Positions 62,571 to 64,000 of a DNA stretch of 64,000 bases are shown here, one piece after another (positions within the stretch are counted from its first letter, which is position 1; each line of letters begins with the position of its first letter). The notes beneath the pieces were generated by a model. The model saw only the letters and a list, made by a program, of their open reading frames with translations, did no database searches and had not been told where the DNA came from. Made by a program: the position numbers and the translations under genes. Source of the DNA: Arenimonas sp. (GTDB taxonomy: Bacteria; Pseudomonadota; Alphaproteobacteria; Rhizobiales; Rhizobiaceae); NCBI GenBank assembly GCA_019459145.1, contig JAIBEK010000065.1:1-64000 (forward strand). The letters are read 5' to 3'.

Positions 62571-63252
62571 ATTCCGTCCGTGAGGTTAGTCAATCTGGCA
62601 TGCCAGGCCCAGCACGTCGCTCCCAGAGGCTTACTTGTAACTAGGCGAGAGCCAACTGCTATCACTGGAAGTCGCTTCCGCTCCACAACTCCGCCACTAA
62701 TCCGAAGCTGCTTGCTTCTGCTTGTCTTCTCCAAGCCAAGGCTGTCGTGTCATTTGGCCGGATGGATCAAAATTGGGAAATCGAGTGGGTAGTCCTTCTG
62801 GCCGTTTCGCGCCCTCAAAAGAGCCATTTGGCCGTAGCTCTTGATTGCCCAAAAGCAGACACGGGATGACGAAAATCAAAGCGCTTTCTTTGCGGGATAC
62901 CAACCCCTCACAGAATCCAAAGGTGCATTGGTTCTGCGCCGGACGTGTGGTCTCCCTGGCCTGATGCTGTCCACGGGGGACAAGCCACGCGTTTCAACGC
63001 AGTCTCTCTTAGGTGAGTGCAAACCGGTCGGCTACAGCATTTCCAATGCGCGGCAGGGGTGTTCCTCTGTGGGCACCGATCACCCGACCGATCCCTAGGA
63101 TCGCTTCCGTTCCCCTTCGCCGGGTGAAACCGTCCGCATGGCATGGCCGCGCAAGGGAAGTGCGTCGTGAACTCGTCTCTCCCCCTGCGCTTGCTTAGCA
63201 GCCGGCGCCCTCGATCCGTAGTCGTGGAATGGCCCGTAAACCGCTCGGCGTG
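62571..63252. other. unassigned 0.7 kb between the integrase and the AGE epimerase gene
   Basis: No open frame here has a ribosome binding site plus recognisable residues; the longest are under 90 codons. Composition is more mixed than in the flanking genes. No tRNA 3' repeat, insertion-sequence end or RNA family was recognised. It probably contains decayed element DNA. Confidence 0.5.
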
Positions 63253-64000
63253 CTAGACTAGCTCGGCGACAGCCGTCCAGAGATGATAAAGTGAACTGGC
63301 CGGTATGGTCCCGCCGATGGGCTGGTTATTGATATCCAGACGATCATGCCAGCAGCCCGTGGGCACATCCTGGAAATAGGACGTCAGCATTTCGGAGGAC
63401 AGCGTTTCAGCTTCGGCGAGATAGCTGCCGTCATCAAGACGCCTGTGCTGCGTCATCAGCGCTTTCAGCATCTCGACCTGTGGCCAGAGCCGTCTCGAAG
63501 GCATGACCGGTGTCCCCGATGCCAGGGCCTGGTCGACGAGGAAAGGGGATCCGTCCGAGCGGCCTATCCGCAAGGCGTTGGCCAGCAGATCGGCGCGAAC
63601 CTCGTCGTGGCGTGTCTGGGTCAGTGCGTCGTGGCGGCCGGTCAGCCACACCCATTCGCACATGTGTCCCGGCTCCAGCATCTGCGATCCGAAAGTGTCG
63701 GCGATTTCCCAGCTTGGTCCGAAGTTCTCATGCAGAAGATCGTGGGGACCGAGCAGAAAACGCGATTGCAGCAGGGCAAATGCCCTGGTTTCCGCAGGTC
63801 GATAGGTCGGCGTCCGGCTAGTCTCGCACAAGGAGAGTGTGGCCTCGAGGTAATGCATATGCGGATTCTGGCGGCGGGGCAGCGTGCCGTCGCTGTCTTC
63901 GGCCCATCCGCCAAAGGGAGCCTTCAACGTCCTGTCGATCGCGGCGATGGTTAGGTCGATCTGCCGTCGATAGCCTTCCTTGCCCGTGGCCGAGAGCAGC
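63253..64000 (-). CDS. AGE family epimerase/isomerase, C-terminal part
   Basis: The frame enters at the right edge (no start in the window) and ends with TAG at 63253, giving about 248 codons. Family marks of N-acylglucosamine 2-epimerases / mannose isomerases: NPHMHYLEATLSL with active-site His, MLEPGHMCEWVWL with the second His, SRRLWPQVEMLKAL and the ending CWHDRLD. It is a cytosolic alpha/alpha-barrel enzyme that interconverts sugars such as mannose and fructose; the exact substrate cannot be read. Confidence 0.88.
   Translation of the reverse strand, partial: LLSATGKEGYRRQIDLTIAAIDRTLKAPFGGWAEDSDGTLPRRQNPHMHYLEATLSLCETSRTPTYRPAETRAFALLQSRFLLGPHDLLHENFGPSWEIADTFGSQMLEPGHMCEWVWLTGRHDALTQTRHDEVRADLLANALRIGRSDGSPFLVDQALASGTPVMPSRRLWPQVEMLKALMTQHRRLDDGSYLAEAETLSSEMLTSYFQDVPTGCWHDRLDINNQPIGGTIPASSLYHLWTAVAELV

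Noticed and set aside
62697-63144. Two minus-strand frames of 68-78 codons after the integrase
   Set aside because: No ribosome binding site, no coding bias and no family resemblance.

Overview
The window looks like a chromosomal segment of a Rhizobiaceae alphaproteobacterium (Rhizobium/Agrobacterium/Ciceribacter type). The grounds are the high-GC coding style, the infC / rpmI-rplT / pheS-pheT neighbourhood, an MbfA-type iron exporter behind an Irr-like ICE box, CtrA-like TTAA-N7-TTAA sites, a full alphaproteobacterial Cpa/Tad pilus cluster and a BA14K protein. The genus is an inference; no rRNA lies in the window.

Region by region. 1-6165: translation genes on the minus strand (infC with an ATT start, rpmI-rplT, pheS, pheT); a BrnT/BrnA toxin-antitoxin pair sits between pheS and pheT, and a truncated PAS-domain gene lies at the left edge. 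6350-12117: alpha/beta hydrolase, bacterial transglutaminase-like cysteine peptidase behind a CtrA-like box, MFS transporter, mbfA, group III truncated globin, and an orphan Tat-exported TRAP binding protein. 12305-19764: a FecR protein ending in 28 Gly-Asn repeats, a CHASE2-PAS-GGDEF-EAL protein, and an overlapping pair of large exported proteins of unknown role. 19968-26241: acetylpolyamine-amidohydrolase/HDAC, a small Cys-rich secreted protein, GNAT, XRE-cupin regulator, MFS, lepA. 26323-27682: a thioesterase followed by a small helical protein and a TIR/deoxyribosyltransferase-like protein, which together form a possible conflict (defence) module. 28284-33671: DoxX, SelW-like, BA14K, tRNA-Leu(CAG), NlpC/P60, MarR-like, M17 peptidase.

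33819-46862: Tad pilus system in several units: tadD (+), cpaB-C-D-E-F-tadB-tadC (-), cpaA and a short flp pilin gene (-), then a pilus N-domain protein and two TadE/G pseudopilins (+). A LysE gene interrupts it. 47021-58569: a nucleoside salvage island. deoB-add and upp are on the plus strand; opposite them is a probable eight-gene operon bmp-ATPase-permease-permease-cdd-punA-deoC-deoA, which imports nucleosides, deaminates cytidine, phosphorolyses nucleosides and splits deoxyribose-5-phosphate. 58820-64000: msrA, a small membrane protein, tRNA-Ser(GGA) with a degraded integrative element behind it (two small DNA-binding proteins and a tyrosine integrase broken by a one-base deletion), 0.7 kb of unassigned DNA and the C-terminal part of an AGE-family epimerase running off the window.

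The least explained parts are the 26323-27140 module, the 16088-19764 exported pair, the Gly-Asn repeat FecR protein and the tRNA-Ser element.
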